A DNA stretch of 64,000 nt from Nitrospirota bacterium (GTDB lineage Bacteria; Nitrospirota; Thermodesulfovibrionia; Thermodesulfovibrionales; Magnetobacteriaceae): NCBI GenBank assembly GCA_015233895.1, contig JADFXG010000009.1, positions 1 through 64,000 on the forward strand, in the 5' to 3' direction. Made by a program: the position numbers and the translations under genes. The notes under the pieces are model-generated. The model was not told where the DNA came from. It was given only the letters and a program-made list of their open reading frames with translations, and ran no database searches. The number at the start of each line of letters is the position of its first letter. The first letter of the stretch is position 1. Positions 1-9,300 of the stretch are shown here, in pieces.

Positions 1-35
1 GACAGAGCATTTGAATATATCCGAAAAACCTTCTG

Positions 36-1691
36 TTAAGTCTTCAATTCGATTGTAAATACAGCTCCGCTATCAATATTTCTTACGTCGAGTTTACCGC
101 CTATGGCGTCTTCTACTATCATCTTAGACATGTACAGCCCTATTCCCGTGCCTTTTTCCCCTTCCTTGGTTGTGAAATAAGGATCGAATATCTTATCGAT
201 TATCTCATCGGGAATTCCGCCGCCGCTGTCGCTTATCTCCATTCTTAGTGTGTCATCGTCCCTGTAAACATCGACAAGTATCATTCCCTCTTTGGCTGCA
301 TCCATCAAACCTTTTTGTTTTCTATCGACTATGGCGTCCCTGGAATTGCTTATGATGTTTAAGATGACGTGCGAGAGATAGTTTTTATAAGACGTTATTG
401 TGATGGCGTCGCAGGGGATTACCTCGGAGTAATGGCCGAAGGACTCATTGTGAACATGACAGGTGATCCGGTAGCTTATCTTGTTGACTTTAAACTGGTG
501 TGAAAGTAATGAAAACACATTCGCGGCGATTCCGATCAAATCGAATGTCTCTTTCCTCCTGCACGGATTGAAGAAGTTTTTAAAATCGTTCAGAGTATTC
601 GACATAAAATTGATCTGCTTCATTACCTCCTTTACAGTTTTATCTATATAATCGTCGTCAATCTCTTTGTAGTTCCATGCATCCTTGAAGTCCTGGATGA
701 TAAGGCCAACGATGTTCAATGGTTGTTTCCACTGATGTGCCACAGCGGCCATCATCTCGCCCATAGCTGCCATCTTCGTCTGTTGAATAAGCATTTGTTC
801 TTTTTGAAGTCTTTTTTTAATTTCATCATCGGCCTTTTTTTCTAAATTACAGGTTAACTCTTCAAGCTGCCTGGTTTTTTTATGTAAATCTTTCTCGATC
901 TTTATTCGCTCCTCCACCTCTGCAATAAGTATATCGCGTGATACAGTTGTTTCTTTAAGTTCCTTTGTCATCAGGTTGATTGCTCTTACAATCTGGCTAA
1001 TCTCACTGTTACTGCTGGCAGTTAGCTCATAATTAAAATCGCCTCTTCCTAAAACCTTCAAATCCTCGGATATTTCGCTAATCGGGACGGCAATGCCGCG
1101 ATTTATAAAATAGGATAATATTATTATAAGCAACGTCAGAGAAATTATCAGGACAATTATAAATACATGGATTCTGTTATGAACCGACGATAATCTGTTA
1201 AAGTTTATTTCATAAATTTGAGAAGCAATCGAAACCACACTTTGAGATCTGCCTAATATTTGATAAATTCTGTTTTTCTCTGTCTCTAAAGATAAGGCCG
1301 TTTCTTTTACGCTTGTTTTCACCATGTTGTCATTAGTATTATTTAATTCCTGAAATAACAAATTAATATAGTTTAGATTGTTTTTTATGTCATCAAGCAG
1401 AAATTGTTCTTGTTTATCTTTAGATTGTATTGTTGATAAAAGTTTCGAAAGCGATTTATGTTTTAGCTGCCATTGAATGTAAACACGTTTTTTCATTACT
1501 CTCAGATGTTGTAAACTGTCGTAAATCAATATATTCATTTCAAAGACGTCTTTAACTAATTTTTCGGAAATATTTGTCTTGGCAGTCATTTCCTCGTCTT
1601 GTTGTTTTTCATGATAAAGGACAAAACTAATCAGCAGCAATGTTAATACAGATGCAACTATACTAATTCTTAATTTAGTTTTAATTCTCAT
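36..1691 (-). CDS. HAMP-domain sensor histidine kinase
   Basis: Membrane sensor kinase of 551 aa. It has a first membrane segment (about residues 7-26), a periplasmic helical sensor region (27-172), a second membrane segment (about 173-196), HAMP, and a coiled coil (250-305). The phosphoacceptor box reads AHQWKQPLN with His319, and the HATPase domain shows SDSGGGIP and GTGIGLYMS. It starts 7 nt after the stop of the binding-protein gene, so the two are probably translated together. The adjacent solute-binding protein may supply its signal (inference). No receiver is fused; the nearest receiver is the 127-aa gene two positions upstream. Confidence 0.9.
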   Translation of the reverse strand: MRIKTKLRISIVASVLTLLLISFVLYHEKQQDEEMTAKTNISEKLVKDVFEMNILIYDSLQHLRVMKKRVYIQWQLKHKSLSKLLSTIQSKDKQEQFLLDDIKNNLNYINLLFQELNNTNDNMVKTSVKETALSLETEKNRIYQILGRSQSVVSIASQIYEINFNRLSSVHNRIHVFIIVLIISLTLLIIILSYFINRGIAVPISEISEDLKVLGRGDFNYELTASSNSEISQIVRAINLMTKELKETTVSRDILIAEVEERIKIEKDLHKKTRQLEELTCNLEKKADDEIKKRLQKEQMLIQQTKMAAMGEMMAAVAHQWKQPLNIVGLIIQDFKDAWNYKEIDDDYIDKTVKEVMKQINFMSNTLNDFKNFFNPCRRKETFDLIGIAANVFSLLSHQFKVNKISYRITCHVHNESFGHYSEVIPCDAITITSYKNYLSHVILNIISNSRDAIVDRKQKGLMDAAKEGMILVDVYRDDDTLRMEISDSGGGIPDEIIDKIFDPYFTTKEGEKGTGIGLYMSKMIVEDAIGGKLDVRNIDSGAVFTIELKT

Positions 1692-1698
1692 AACAGGA

Positions 1699-2700
1699 TT
1701 ACCTTATTACAGTAACAGCTTCCGGTTTAACAGAGTTCAAACCGTCTGTATAAACAAACCAGAAATAATTTGGAATCTCCTTATTCTCTACAACCTTATA
1801 GTTAACCATCCACGTGGCTTGGTCCTCGAGTCTGTTTAGTAATGATTGTTCCAAAAATACCTTCAACTTCATATCCTGTAATATCTGTGATGTCTCATTG
1901 TAGCTAAGATCCAATTTTTTTGAAACAATGCCTTTTGCCTGTTCGGGATGCATTATCACAAACTCTTCGGCTTGAACCAATGCCCTTAATGTGTTTTTCA
2001 CAACCTCCGGTTTGTTCTTTATAAAGCTGTTTAAAGCTACGATGTTATAGTTTTTTACCATGAGCAGTGGTTCGTCAAAAACTGTGGAATTATCTCCGAA
2101 AAATCTGACGGATTTTGTACTAAACGGTTCTCTTGTGGAGATGGCATCAACCTCTCCAAACGTAAATGAAGTAAATGTATCTGCCGGATTTTTGAAAATT
2201 ATTTTTACATCTTCCTCGGGTATCCCAAATTTTAATAAAAACAGATGTAAATAATAATGAGGCCCCGTGCCTTTAGCCGTTCCTATACGTTTACCCTTCA
2301 GGTCTGTGGGGTTGACAATGCCTCTGTCCTTTCGTGCAATGATTCTTGGATCATTACCGGAGGAACCAATGGATGCGATAGCACTGAAATCCTGCCGTTT
2401 AAAGCTATTGAAGACGAAATTCATGTCCGTTGCAGTGGCCATATCAATTTTACCTTCTAACATATCTCTTATTGCAACGATTCCGCCCTCGATGTATTTA
2501 ACCGTCATATCGAGGCCGTTTGCCGTGAAATAACCATTCTCCTCTGCTATCATACACAGTGCGGTCATAGGTTCTAATGCAACCCCAAGACTTACCTTTT
2601 CACGTACCGCTTTAGGTTTGCCATTTCTTGTTTGCATAGTAATGGTGAACACCATAAGTGTCACCACTATGAGCAATATTGATAATTTGACCTTTTTCAT
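1699..2700 (-). CDS. NMT1/THI5-like periplasmic substrate-binding protein
   Basis: 333-aa binding protein of the NMT1/SsuA/TauA-like fold. An uncleaved or cleaved N-terminal hydrophobic segment (residues 4-23) is followed by the typical opening SLGVALEPMTALCMIAEENG and a DLKGKRIGTAKGTG motif in lobe 1. An AGGGGAAT Shine-Dalgarno precedes the ATG. Such proteins normally feed an ABC importer of pyrimidines, sulfonates or nitrate-like ligands, but no permease or ATPase lies beside it. It sits between two signalling genes on the same strand, so a sensory role with the downstream kinase is plausible. The ligand cannot be told from sequence. Confidence 0.85.
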   Translation of the reverse strand: MKKVKLSILLIVVTLMVFTITMQTRNGKPKAVREKVSLGVALEPMTALCMIAEENGYFTANGLDMTVKYIEGGIVAIRDMLEGKIDMATATDMNFVFNSFKRQDFSAIASIGSSGNDPRIIARKDRGIVNPTDLKGKRIGTAKGTGPHYYLHLFLLKFGIPEEDVKIIFKNPADTFTSFTFGEVDAISTREPFSTKSVRFFGDNSTVFDEPLLMVKNYNIVALNSFIKNKPEVVKNTLRALVQAEEFVIMHPEQAKGIVSKKLDLSYNETSQILQDMKLKVFLEQSLLNRLEDQATWMVNYKVVENKEIPNYFWFVYTDGLNSVKPEAVTVIR

Positions 2701-2774
2701 ATTCCCCTGTTTAACACCATTTTAATACCAGATTGTCTTCCCAGACCTGTTAAATAACCTCTAAAAATAATATT

Positions 2775-3158
2775 CTACCCCTCCCTTGCACAATACAAAA
2801 TACTCTCAGCCAAATACTCCAGATTAATCGGCTTTATTATATTTCTACAAACCGTATCACTTGTATGCTGTTCATCGTTATAAGCGGTGGTTATTATAAT
2901 GGGCTGGGATTTACCGGTTTTCTGTATTTTTTCTATCATTGCCATTCCATCCATAACAGGCATTTGAATATCAGTTATCACTATATCAATTGCAGGTTCA
3001 TTTGCTATATAAATATCCAAACCTTCTTTACCATTCTGAGCTTCATAAACAAAAGCTACCCTTCTCTTTAAAAAACGGGCAACCGTTCCTCTTATATGTG
3101 GATCATCTTCTACGTAAAGAACTGTTAATGTTTTCAGTAATTCATTCTCTGCTGTCAT
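2775..3158 (-). CDS. Single-domain response regulator (CheY-like receiver)
   Basis: 127-aa stand-alone receiver. Acidic pocket ED at residues 16-18, phosphoacceptor Asp in VITDIQMPVMDG (about residue 61), conserved Thr in ITTAY and Lys in NIIKPI. No output domain is present. The ATG overlaps the stop of the upstream PAS kinase by 4 nt (ATGA), so the two are a coupled pair and the kinase is its probable phosphodonor. The final 'KPI..EYL' replaces the more usual KPF. Confidence 0.9.
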   Translation of the reverse strand: MTAENELLKTLTVLYVEDDPHIRGTVARFLKRRVAFVYEAQNGKEGLDIYIANEPAIDIVITDIQMPVMDGMAMIEKIQKTGKSQPIIITTAYNDEQHTSDTVCRNIIKPINLEYLAESILYCAREG

Positions 3159-5071
3159 ATCTCTATCCTAAACTCACACCATCCATCCATGTTCCTAACC
3201 GTAATAGTGCCTTTCATGTTTTTCTCTATTATTACCTTTGCCATATATAGCCCCAAACCAACTCCCTGTGACCTGTCTTTGGTGGTAAAGTACGGCTCAA
3301 ACACTTTGTTTATTATATCATCAGGAATTTCACCACCATTGTCAGAAACAGATATAATTACTCTATTGGTAGTGGCATCCTTATTTAACTTTATTTTAAT
3401 AATTCCATTAATGATATTATTTTGTTCAAATTTATCCTTGGCATTTGTTAGAATATTTAAAATTACATTGGCAAACTCATTCGGATATCCTTGTATAGTT
3501 AAACTCTCATCTAATTCATTATCGATAACAATACCTTTCTCTTTGATATACCCTGATAGCAGTGATTTGGCTCTGTTTATCTTATCAGCTATGTTGAACT
3601 CAGTTAGTTCTTTCTTTTGGATATAAAAATTTCTTAAATTATCTATTGTCGCCGATAGATTATTCAGTTCAGACATGGACTCTTCAATAATCTTAATCAT
3701 ATATGCTTCGTCTAATTCATCATGTATGTATGCATCTTTTATTTCCTGGATTGAAACTCCGATTGCACATAACGGTTGCCTCCAGTGGTGAGAGATATTT
3801 ATAAGTAATTCACCCATGGCAGCCAGTTTGGACTGCTGGATCAGAATTTGCTCCTGTCTCCTGCCATCTTGTTCCGCGGCTTTTTTTTCTGTTATGTCAA
3901 TGCAGGCGCCTGCCATAGAAATGATGTCTCCCCTGTCGTTCATAAACGGTACCCCGACGTACAGAATCCAGCACTCGGTGCCCTCAGGCAATATAATGCG
4001 GCATTCGAGGGAAAACTTTACTTTATTCACCATAGCGCTTCTAATAGCTTCCTCTACCTTTTCCCTGTCACCGGGATGTATTCGCTGAATAAAATCGTTT
4101 ACAGGCTGGGTTGTTTCCCTGGGTATCAGTCCCAGAATGGCATTGAGGTTTTCATCACGAGTATCTTCACCGGAATCTACCATCCAGCGCCACGTTCCTA
4201 TACGCGAGGCTGAAAGAACCGCGCTGAGCCTCTGTCTGCTATCTTGCAGAGCTTCCCGCATCTCCTTCATTTCAGTTACATCCTGAATTGTACCATAAAG
4301 GACTTTTACCGTGCCGTTAGAGCTGTACTTTACCTGGCCTATGGTGTAAATGTAACGGGTTTCTCCATTTCTTCTTATGATGCGGTACTCAAAGGGATGA
4401 CCTCCCTTGTCCGTTATCCAGTGTTTTACGTTGTTATTGTGAAAATCCCTGTCGTCAGGATGGATAATATTCTTTAGGTCGTTATATGAGAGACTTGTTT
4501 CTTTTTTCTCCATGCCGTATATGGCGTATGCTTCATCGGACCATAGAACTCTGTCTTTGTCGATATCATATTCCCAACTACCTATATGTGCAATGCGCTG
4601 GGATTCTATAAGTTTAGCACTGCTCTCGCTGAGTTCCTTGTTTGTCACACATATAGTCTGGAGGTATTCCCTGTTTTGTACCGTTTTAACCACTACACCG
4701 GCAATGTTTTTAATAAATGGCTCATAGGGAATGTATTGTTCCAGGTTATGCAGTTTAGACAGGAAAACCCCCATAAATCGCTCTTTATCTTTTAAGGTAA
4801 CGACTCTGTCGTTTTGAGATACGGTAAAGTTACATTTTTTTAATGATGAGTGGTCGCTGAAATCACAGTCGCCACACTTAAAAAACCGATCATGTAAGGA
4901 GTCGTAAACCGTACCGTTAATACATAGTAAAAGATGGGAAACACCGGGTATTTCAATTAAAGCATGCCCCAGGAATCCCACCATGCCTTCCATGGTTGGC
5001 ATAACGTCAAGAGATTCCTGAATGACAAGCATCTTGCCAAGAATGTCTGCCTGTATTTGATTATCGTTCAT
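3155..5071 (-). CDS. PAS-domain sensor histidine kinase
   Basis: 638-aa soluble kinase with no membrane segment. The N-terminal ~150 residues include a Cys-containing stretch (CGDCDFSDHSSLKKC) that could bind a metal or act as a redox sensor (inference). Two PAS/PAC modules follow (about 165-275 and 285-395), then a phosphoacceptor box NISHHWRQPL and a HATPase with SDNGGEIP and GVGLGLYMAK. It overlaps the downstream receiver gene by 4 nt, marking a two-component pair. Its HWRQPL box is of the same class as the HQWKQPL box in the kinase at 36-1691, suggesting the two share an origin. Confidence 0.9.
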   Translation of the reverse strand: MNDNQIQADILGKMLVIQESLDVMPTMEGMVGFLGHALIEIPGVSHLLLCINGTVYDSLHDRFFKCGDCDFSDHSSLKKCNFTVSQNDRVVTLKDKERFMGVFLSKLHNLEQYIPYEPFIKNIAGVVVKTVQNREYLQTICVTNKELSESSAKLIESQRIAHIGSWEYDIDKDRVLWSDEAYAIYGMEKKETSLSYNDLKNIIHPDDRDFHNNNVKHWITDKGGHPFEYRIIRRNGETRYIYTIGQVKYSSNGTVKVLYGTIQDVTEMKEMREALQDSRQRLSAVLSASRIGTWRWMVDSGEDTRDENLNAILGLIPRETTQPVNDFIQRIHPGDREKVEEAIRSAMVNKVKFSLECRIILPEGTECWILYVGVPFMNDRGDIISMAGACIDITEKKAAEQDGRRQEQILIQQSKLAAMGELLINISHHWRQPLCAIGVSIQEIKDAYIHDELDEAYMIKIIEESMSELNNLSATIDNLRNFYIQKKELTEFNIADKINRAKSLLSGYIKEKGIVIDNELDESLTIQGYPNEFANVILNILTNAKDKFEQNNIINGIIKIKLNKDATTNRVIISVSDNGGEIPDDIINKVFEPYFTTKDRSQGVGLGLYMAKVIIEKNMKGTITVRNMDGWCEFRIEI

Positions 5072-5113
5072 ACCCTCTTTCTCAACGGTTTTGGTATTTT
5101 ATATTTCCCTGCT

Positions 5114-5749
5114 CTATTGATTTACTGAATACCTCTGGAGAAATACCTCAGGCTTGATGTAATAAGGATTGTAGAGTATGTTTCCTCTTACAACCATAAG
5201 AGGATGAACGCTCAATACGTCAAAAATGGTTCCACCGTCGAACTTTGTAGCGTCATACTGGCATATGCCCGTAATCGGATATTCGTTAAATAATATGTTG
5301 ATCCTGCTCTCGTATTCTATTAACCGCTTCTTATCGATTGTGTCTTTAAGGGCCCAACCCATCTCTCCGCTTGCCCTGATCAAATTAAAACCTTCATCCA
5401 GGCTGGCGAAAAAGAAATCTTTAAGGAGAGACAGCATTCTATCAGGTATAAAAGTGCCGTCAGGGCAATAAACGGGAGAATTCATCCTGGCCACCAGTTG
5501 TTTAGTGCCTGCATATTTCGAAACCTCCACGCCAAGTTCCTTCATGTAGCCGTCTATGTCACTTTCGGTTGCAACGTCTGCGAAATAAGCGACTTTTTCC
5601 CCTGACACCAATCCACTCTCCACATACCTGGACATTACGGACTTACGCTCTGTGTCGTCGTTATAGATGTAACACATGTGGATTCCGTTTTGAAACTTCG
5701 TCTCGGTAAACCCTAAACTTATTTCCGTCCGAACTATATCCTTACTCAT
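5114..5749 (-). CDS. MEDS-domain (DcmR-type sensory) protein
   Basis: 211 aa from the ATG at 5749, chosen because GGAGGTAATAA lies just upstream; an in-frame start at 5824 would add 25 residues without a better ribosome site. The family is the MEDS sensory domain, seen in DcmR and in proteins beside two-component systems. The opening GIHMCYIYNDDTERKSVMSR matches its characteristic GxHxCxxY start, followed by the LxxGEKVAYFAD segment. MEDS proteins are thought to bind small organic or redox ligands. It is the first gene of the minus-strand signalling operon, 42 nt before the PAS kinase, and probably modulates it (inference). Confidence 0.8.
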   Translation of the reverse strand: MSKDIVRTEISLGFTETKFQNGIHMCYIYNDDTERKSVMSRYVESGLVSGEKVAYFADVATESDIDGYMKELGVEVSKYAGTKQLVARMNSPVYCPDGTFIPDRMLSLLKDFFFASLDEGFNLIRASGEMGWALKDTIDKKRLIEYESRINILFNEYPITGICQYDATKFDGGTIFDVLSVHPLMVVRGNILYNPYYIKPEVFLQRYSVNQ

Positions 5750-5993
5750 GTTATTACCTCCTTTTCGCTGGGCTGTTAACCCCCCTGCCCGGAGTGGCGT
5801 TCTATAATAAGGATTGCAGCACACACTCTTGTGAAAGATCTGCGGCGGCTGGAGTACACGCCCAGCCCGGCATTACTCTCTTTCGAGATACATCACAAGT
5901 ACTAATATTATTATACAACAATTGGCGATTTCATACAATAACTCTAAATATTTATAGTGTTCAGACTTGATAATTTAGACAGAAAATTTCAAT

Positions 5994-6710
5994 TTAACCA
6001 TCTTTCTTTCCCAGATACGCATCCATTACTCTTTTTTCATTAAGCAGTTCTTTAGAATTCCCCTCCATTACGATCCTGCCGGTTTCCATTACATATGCGT
6101 AGTCAGATATACTTAAAGCCTTGTGAACATTTTGCTCAACCAACATAATGGTTACGCCGCTTTCGTTGATTTCGCTAATTATCTCAAATATGTGTTCTAT
6201 AACTATGGGAGCCAGCCCAAGTGATGGTTCATCAAATAAAATGAATTTAGGTTTTGACATCAGCGCTCTCCCAATTGCAAGCATCTGCTGTTCACCGCCG
6301 GAAAGAGTCCCTGCCAATTGGTCTTTTCTTGAGCCAAGAATTGGAAATTTCTCAAGTATATTTTCCAAATCAGGCATAACTTCACGGTCCTGCCTTATGT
6401 AAGCTCCCATAAGCAGATTTTCAAGCACAGTCATCTTATTTAGAATCGCCCGTCCCTCTGGTACATAGGATATTCCCTTGCGTATTATCTCATCGGCTCT
6501 GAGGGTGTCAATCTTCATACCGTTATAGCGTATTTTACCGGAGAGAGGCGGAATTAATCCGGCTATCGTTTTCATTAGTGTGGTTTTGCCTGCTCCATTT
6601 GCGCCCACAAGCGAAACAACCTGTCTGTCCTTAACTCTTAGTGTAACCCCTCTTAAGGCTTCAACGTGGCCGTAACAAACCGAGAGCGAATCTATTTCAA
6701 GATCTGGCAT
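5994..6710 (-). CDS. livF: Branched-chain amino acid ABC transporter ATPase LivF
   Basis: 238-aa ABC ATPase. Walker A GANGAGKTT near residue 37, signature LSGGEQQ, Walker B FILFDEPSLGLAP, and a switch His-region preceded by MLVEQNV. The GLAP after Walker B and the 238-aa length are typical of LivF rather than LivG. It is the last gene of livKHMGF and overlaps livG by 14 nt. It powers cytoplasmic-side ATP hydrolysis for import of branched-chain amino acids or a related ligand; urea or amide transporters share this architecture, so the substrate is inferred from family only. Confidence 0.93.
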   Translation of the reverse strand: MPDLEIDSLSVCYGHVEALRGVTLRVKDRQVVSLVGANGAGKTTLMKTIAGLIPPLSGKIRYNGMKIDTLRADEIIRKGISYVPEGRAILNKMTVLENLLMGAYIRQDREVMPDLENILEKFPILGSRKDQLAGTLSGGEQQMLAIGRALMSKPKFILFDEPSLGLAPIVIEHIFEIISEINESGVTIMLVEQNVHKALSISDYAYVMETGRIVMEGNSKELLNEKRVMDAYLGKKDG

Positions 6711-7476
6711 TTTTCACAACCTCAGCTGTTTTACCAAGATAGGCCTCGATTACCTCTGGATTTTTTTGAATTTCCGCAGGGGTCCCCACTGCTATAACAT
6801 GTCCGAAGTTAAGCGCAATAACGATGTCACATACGCCCATGACAAGTCCCATATCGTGCTCTATCAAAAGCACTGAAACCCCGTTGTCCCGTATTTCCAT
6901 TATAAGTCTCATAATGTCCTGTGTCTCGGTATCGTTCATACCGGAGACAGGCTCATCCAAAAGCAAAAGCTGCGGGTTTAACGCTAAAGACCTGGCTATT
7001 TCCAGCCGTCTCTGCTGCCCATAGGAAAAATTATCTGAAATCTCATCAGCCTTTCCACTGAGCCCAACAAATGAAAGCAGTTGTTGAGCTTTTTCCAGTA
7101 ACAACTGCTCCTGCCGCCTGTAGCCGGTAAATTTAAAAGCACACCTGCAAACTCCCCCTCTGCTTACAGAGTGCATTCCTGTCATGACGTTTTCAACCGC
7201 CTCCATCTGTCCAAACAGCTTTATGTTTTGAAACGTCCGTCCAATGCCAAGCTCTGCAATTCTGTATGGCCTGAGGCCGGTTATATCCTTGCCGTTAAAA
7301 ATTATCCGTCCTGAGTCCTCTTTTGTTATCGAGGTTATGATATTAAAAAGTGTGGTTTTGCCTGCTCCGTTTGGGCCTATCAGGCCAACTATCTCTCCGG
7401 CTTTAACATTCAGGGAAACATCGCGTAGTGCTGTTACTCCTCCAAAATTTTTATTTATTAGTTTTAATTGCAGCAT
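6697..7476 (-). CDS. livG: Branched-chain amino acid ABC transporter ATPase LivG
   Basis: 259-aa ATPase with Walker A GPNGAGKTT, the LivG-type signature FSYGQQRRLEIAR, Walker B LLLLDEPVSGMN, and LLIEHDMGLVMGV around the switch. The C-terminal tail AVGTPAEIQKNPEVIEAYLG is characteristic of LivG (BCA_ABC_TP_C). It overlaps livM by 26 nt and livF by 14 nt, so the operon is tightly coupled. It forms the ATPase heterodimer with LivF on the cytoplasmic face of LivHM. Confidence 0.93.
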   Translation of the reverse strand: MLQLKLINKNFGGVTALRDVSLNVKAGEIVGLIGPNGAGKTTLFNIITSITKEDSGRIIFNGKDITGLRPYRIAELGIGRTFQNIKLFGQMEAVENVMTGMHSVSRGGVCRCAFKFTGYRRQEQLLLEKAQQLLSFVGLSGKADEISDNFSYGQQRRLEIARSLALNPQLLLLDEPVSGMNDTETQDIMRLIMEIRDNGVSVLLIEHDMGLVMGVCDIVIALNFGHVIAVGTPAEIQKNPEVIEAYLGKTAEVVKNARS

Positions 7477-8398
7477 TATTTGTTTTTTTACCGTGTTTTC
7501 TGAAAAAGTTTTCAGTAATAATTCCCTCAGGTTTAAATGCCATCATAATGACAAGGATAGCTCCAAAAGCTACATACCGGTAGTCTTTGAGAAATCTTAG
7601 TGCCTCCGGTATGACTGTTAAAACAGTTGCTCCAAACACAGCGCCAAGTACATGCCCGCTCCCTCCCAACACGGTAAATATCAGCGCCTCCACTGCCCTG
7701 TGATATGTAAAGTCCGAGGGACTGATGTATGATACCGTATGGGCGTAGAGCGCCCCTGCAATTGCCGATATAAAGGCGCTTTGGCTAAATGCAAGCACCT
7801 TGTAGTAGTGAATGTTTATGCCAATGGATTCTGCCGCTGTCTCATCCAGTCTGATTGCATTGTTTGCCCTCCATATGCGGGTATTTCTTAGCGAAGCAAA
7901 AAACCAGACGAAAAATCCGGTGATGAAAAATAGTATCAAAAAGACCGTTAAATCGGATGCCACATTCTTATTGGAACTATCTATAATGCTTTGCTCCGTT
8001 AAAAATCTCACAGTACTGCTGCTGATTAACGGTATTGCGCTTATGCCTGTAGCGCCTCCGGTTATTGTTTCCCATTTTATGAAAATTACTCTCATCACCT
8101 CTCCAAACCCCAGTGTGGCAATGGCAAGATATACGCCTTTAAGGCGAAGTGATGGAACACCAACCAGAATTCCTACTAAAGTTGAAACTCCTCCGGCAAT
8201 AACTATAGCAAAAGGTATTGGCAGGCCAAAGCGTGTTACGGCAATTGCCGATACATATGCGCCAAGTCCCATAAAACCGGCGCCTCCCAGTGAAAGCTGT
8301 CCGGTTGACAACGGAACATAGACTCCTAAAGCAAGCATGATGTTAATCAGTGTAAAGGAGCCTATCTGAATGTAGTATGAATTTAAATAGCTTAACAC
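7451..8398 (-). CDS. livM: Branched-chain amino acid ABC transporter permease LivM
   Basis: 315-aa membrane permease with about eight to ten hydrophobic segments. The LivM-type motif GLGAYVSAIAVTRFGLP lies near the N-terminus, and the GVPSLRLKGVYLAIATLGFG segment marks the family. It starts with GTG directly after the livH stop (TAAGTG). A central 20-residue segment around EQSIIDSSNKNVASD looks like an extended periplasmic loop. Confidence 0.92.
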   Translation of the reverse strand: MLSYLNSYYIQIGSFTLINIMLALGVYVPLSTGQLSLGGAGFMGLGAYVSAIAVTRFGLPIPFAIVIAGGVSTLVGILVGVPSLRLKGVYLAIATLGFGEVMRVIFIKWETITGGATGISAIPLISSSTVRFLTEQSIIDSSNKNVASDLTVFLILFFITGFFVWFFASLRNTRIWRANNAIRLDETAAESIGINIHYYKVLAFSQSAFISAIAGALYAHTVSYISPSDFTYHRAVEALIFTVLGGSGHVLGAVFGATVLTVIPEALRFLKDYRYVAFGAILVIMMAFKPEGIITENFFRKHGKKTNNAAIKTNK

Positions 8399-9286
8399 TT
8401 ATACTTTTACTTTTTGAATTGTGCCGAACAGGCCCTGAGGTTTGATTAACAATACGGCCATTATAATTATAAAACCGATAATTTCCTTGTAGCCGGAATC
8501 TCCGTAAGCTACCACAAATGTCTCGGCAAGTCCCAGTAGAATGCCCCCTGTAACCGCTCCGTTAACGCTTCCCATGCCGCCTAAAATTATAATTGCAAGT
8601 CCTTTAAGCCCCATTGCCAGCCCTATTTCATTGTTTACACTGTTAAATGCCATTGCTACAAGCACTCCTGCCGCCCCTCCGGCACATGAGGCACTAACGA
8701 CCGTGAAGGTTATAACTTTTGACGTGTTGACTCCCAAAAAAGCCGCAGTGTCAGGATTTTCCGAAACTGCCCTGAGTGCCCGTCCGCTTTTGGAGTTTTT
8801 CAGCCAAACGTATAAAAGTATTGTAATAGTAAAAGACACGGCAAGGATTACAATGTTTATTAAGTTTATATCTACGTCGCCCAGTTTAAAGTTAATTTCG
8901 GAAATTGAGGTCCTAAATGAAATCGTGTCGCTTCCAAAAAGCGCTCTGGCTATGTTTTCAAGTATAATCGAAACTCCTATTGTGCTGATTAGAGGAGCAA
9001 GAGGGGATGAGTTTTTCATCCTTCTTAATGGCCGCAGGGCAAATAGTTCAAGAGCATATCCTAACAGTCCGCTTACGATACACCCGCCCAAAAACCCCAC
9101 CCATAGCGGCAGCCCCAGCTTGCTTACAATCAGCACAGCCGTAAAAGCTCCAAACATAAAAACTGCACCGTGTGCCATATTAAGAATATCCAGCACGCCA
9201 AAGATAAGTGTCAAGCCTAAAGCCGTTAAAGAGTATATGCTTCCAAGCGTTATCCCGTTTATTAGCTGCTCGATAAAAAGGTGCAT
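8399..9286 (-). CDS. livH: Branched-chain amino acid ABC transporter permease LivH
   Basis: 295-aa permease. Its opening INGITLGSIYSLTALGLTLI and the segment IFGVLDILNMAHGAVFMFGA are hallmark LivH sequences; KGLAIIILGGMGSVNGAVTGG occurs near the C-terminus. Eight or so membrane helices. It lies 14 nt downstream of livK and abuts livM. It pairs with LivM to form the transmembrane channel. Confidence 0.93.
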   Translation of the reverse strand: MHLFIEQLINGITLGSIYSLTALGLTLIFGVLDILNMAHGAVFMFGAFTAVLIVSKLGLPLWVGFLGGCIVSGLLGYALELFALRPLRRMKNSSPLAPLISTIGVSIILENIARALFGSDTISFRTSISEINFKLGDVDINLINIVILAVSFTITILLYVWLKNSKSGRALRAVSENPDTAAFLGVNTSKVITFTVVSASCAGGAAGVLVAMAFNSVNNEIGLAMGLKGLAIIILGGMGSVNGAVTGGILLGLAETFVVAYGDSGYKEIIGFIIIMAVLLIKPQGLFGTIQKVKV

Positions 9287-9300
9287 AATGTGGATATTTA

